Positions 62,470 through 64,000 of a stretch of DNA of 64,000 bases are shown one piece after another. The DNA lies in the NCBI GenBank assembly GCA_020621965.1, contig JAHRYV010000001.1:62001-126000 (forward strand). Reading direction: 5' to 3'. This DNA is from Curvibacter sp. GTDB lineage: Bacteria > Pseudomonadota > Gammaproteobacteria > Burkholderiales > Burkholderiaceae_C. The stretch's first letter is position 1. Each line of letters begins with the position of its first letter. A program made the position numbers and the translations under genes. A model generated the notes under the pieces. The model had not been told where the DNA came from. It saw nothing but the letters and a program-made list of their open reading frames with translations, and searched no databases.

Positions 62470-63423
62470 ATGACCACCAACGCCACCGCCGTCACGACAG
62501 ACGATGTCGCGCCGCGCGAGCGTGCGCCCCTGTGGCGCGAGTGGATCTGGAAACACTTCGGCGGCCTCGAGTCCGACCTCTACGGCGACACCGATTTCGA
62601 CGGCCACATGGCTTCGGTGCGCGCCGGCCCGCTCATCCTCACCAAGCTGGAGGCCAACCGCCATCGTGTGGTGCGCACCCGCGACATGGCGCGCAAGAGC
62701 GATGAGGGTTATCTCAAGATCGTGGCGCCGACCCGCGGGCGCGCCGGCGTCGAGCAGATGGGCCGCCAGACCTGGGTCACCCCCGGCACCTGGACCATCT
62801 ACGACACCACGGGCAGCTACGCCGTGGGCAACCCGGAACGCGTGGAGCATCTGATCGTCATGGTGCCCAAGGCGCAAATGATCGAGCGCGGCCTGCGGCT
62901 GGACAACCTGATGGCGCGCCCGGTAGGCGGCAGCAGCGGCATCGCCCGCGTGGCGCTGACCACCATGCGCAGCACCTTCCTGGAGCTGCCCAATATGAGC
63001 GCCGATGCCGCCCGCGGCGCCGGCGAGCTGATCACCCAGCTGGTGCACCTGTCCTTGCTGGAGCTGGCGGGCCAGGAAACCCAGCTCACCCAGCGCGAGG
63101 CGCTCAAGGACCGCATCCGCGGTTATGTGGCACTGCACCTGCACAACCCGGCCCTCAGCGCGGACCAGATCGCGCACGCCCTGAACTGCAGCAAGCGCCA
63201 CCTCTACAACGCCTACGCCGACGAGGAAGAGACGCTGGCGAGCTACATCCAGCGCCTGCGGCTGGAAGCCTGCATCCGCGAGCTGCAGCAGACCGCACCC
63301 GCGCGCCCCATCACGGACATTGCGCTGTCCTGGGGTTTCAACAACCTCTCCCACTTCAGTCGCGTGTTCCGCGAACACACGGGCAAGAGCCCGAGCGAAT
63401 TCCGCCACACCTCCCTGCCCTGA
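62470..63423 (+). CDS. AraC-family regulator, divergent from the ABC operon
   Basis: C-terminal HTH: ALSADQIAHALNCSKRHLYNAYADEEETLASYIQRLRLEACIRELQQ...WGFNNLSHFSRVFREHTGKSPSEFR. Confidence 0.93.
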   Translation: MTTNATAVTTDDVAPRERAPLWREWIWKHFGGLESDLYGDTDFDGHMASVRAGPLILTKLEANRHRVVRTRDMARKSDEGYLKIVAPTRGRAGVEQMGRQTWVTPGTWTIYDTTGSYAVGNPERVEHLIVMVPKAQMIERGLRLDNLMARPVGGSSGIARVALTTMRSTFLELPNMSADAARGAGELITQLVHLSLLELAGQETQLTQREALKDRIRGYVALHLHNPALSADQIAHALNCSKRHLYNAYADEEETLASYIQRLRLEACIRELQQTAPARPITDIALSWGFNNLSHFSRVFREHTGKSPSEFRHTSLP

Positions 63424-63451
63424 GCTCCCCGGTCGGGCTGCCGATGCGGGC

Positions 63452-64000
63452 TCAGTGCCCCGCTTCTTCAGCGGCCCACAGCCGGTGTGCGTCCACCAGC
63501 AGACGCGCCACCGTCTCCAGCGCATCCCAGCGCGCCGCCTCGGCGGCCAGGGCGGCCTCCAGCGCGCCGCGGCGCGACTGCAGCGCCTCGGTCAGCGTCA
63601 TCTCACCCAGGCTGTAGGCCTTCATGCCCATTTGCGCCACCCGCGCCATGGCCTGCTCCACCGCCGCCAGCCGCTGCCAGGTCGCCAAGGCATGGGTGGC
63701 GCGCAGCACCACGCCCTGCGCCGCCGCCTCCACCCGCTGGCGGGTCTGCAGCAGGCGCTGCTCGGCCGCCGCCAGTTCCGCCAGCGCGACCCGCTGCTCG
63801 GAAGCACGGAAGCTGCCGGTCAGCGGGATGGACACATAGGCGCCGACGATGTTCTCCGCCCCGCCGCGCTCGCGCGCGGCGCGCACACCCAGCAGCGGGT
63901 CGGCGCTGCGGTCCTGGCCGGCGCGTTCGCTCTTGAGGCGGGCCAGCCCCACCTCGGCCTCGGCCAGTTCGATCTCGTGGTTGTCGTCCAGGATGCGTTG
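63452..64000 (-). CDS. TolC-like outer-membrane efflux protein (partial at window edge)
   Basis: Coiled-coil heptad-like repeats; RASEQRVALAELAAAEQRLLQTRQRVEAAAQGVVLRATHALATWQRL; frame open to window edge. Confidence 0.7.
   Translation of the reverse strand, partial: QRILDDNHEIELAEAEVGLARLKSERAGQDRSADPLLGVRAARERGGAENIVGAYVSIPLTGSFRASEQRVALAELAAAEQRLLQTRQRVEAAAQGVVLRATHALATWQRLAAVEQAMARVAQMGMKAYSLGEMTLTEALQSRRGALEAALAAEAARWDALETVARLLVDAHRLWAAEEAGH

Overview
64 kb of a GC-rich, Comamonadaceae/Burkholderiales-like chromosome, mostly ordinary housekeeping and metabolic genes. Main blocks: (1) a split methionine synthase (metH1 and metH2) with an RlmN-like radical-SAM gene and an outer-membrane protein gene between the halves, and a clear SAH riboswitch before metH2; (2) rhodanese, recQ, a tandem AAA+ ATPase, modABC and a disrupted pckG; (3) gcdH and a CaiB CoA-transferase separated by an unusual double stem-loop element; (4) a type IV minor pilin/PilY1 operon; (5) a TetR gene with two matching operator palindromes; (6) upp/uraA, PduO, an FAD-linked oxidase and a GGDEF/EAL protein; (7) a visibly AT-richer insert with a dGTPase-like gene; (8) the parB/hydrolase/parA/lysE/rsmG/mnmG cluster with four parS-like sites; (9) a branched-chain-type ABC transporter with an aldehyde dehydrogenase and an AraC regulator. 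Most notable observations: two adjacent long hairpins whose 26-nt loops are exact reverse complements (21602-21793); the SAH riboswitch with a visible RBS-sequestering alternative helix; parS sites inside mnmG and rsmG; a diverged inverted-repeat pair next to parS; and three conserved genes (pckG, parB, mnmG) broken by tight clusters of deletions only, mostly single-base losses from short homopolymers, which looks more like sequence error than biology. No CRISPR array, rRNA, tRNA or intact transposon was recognised.
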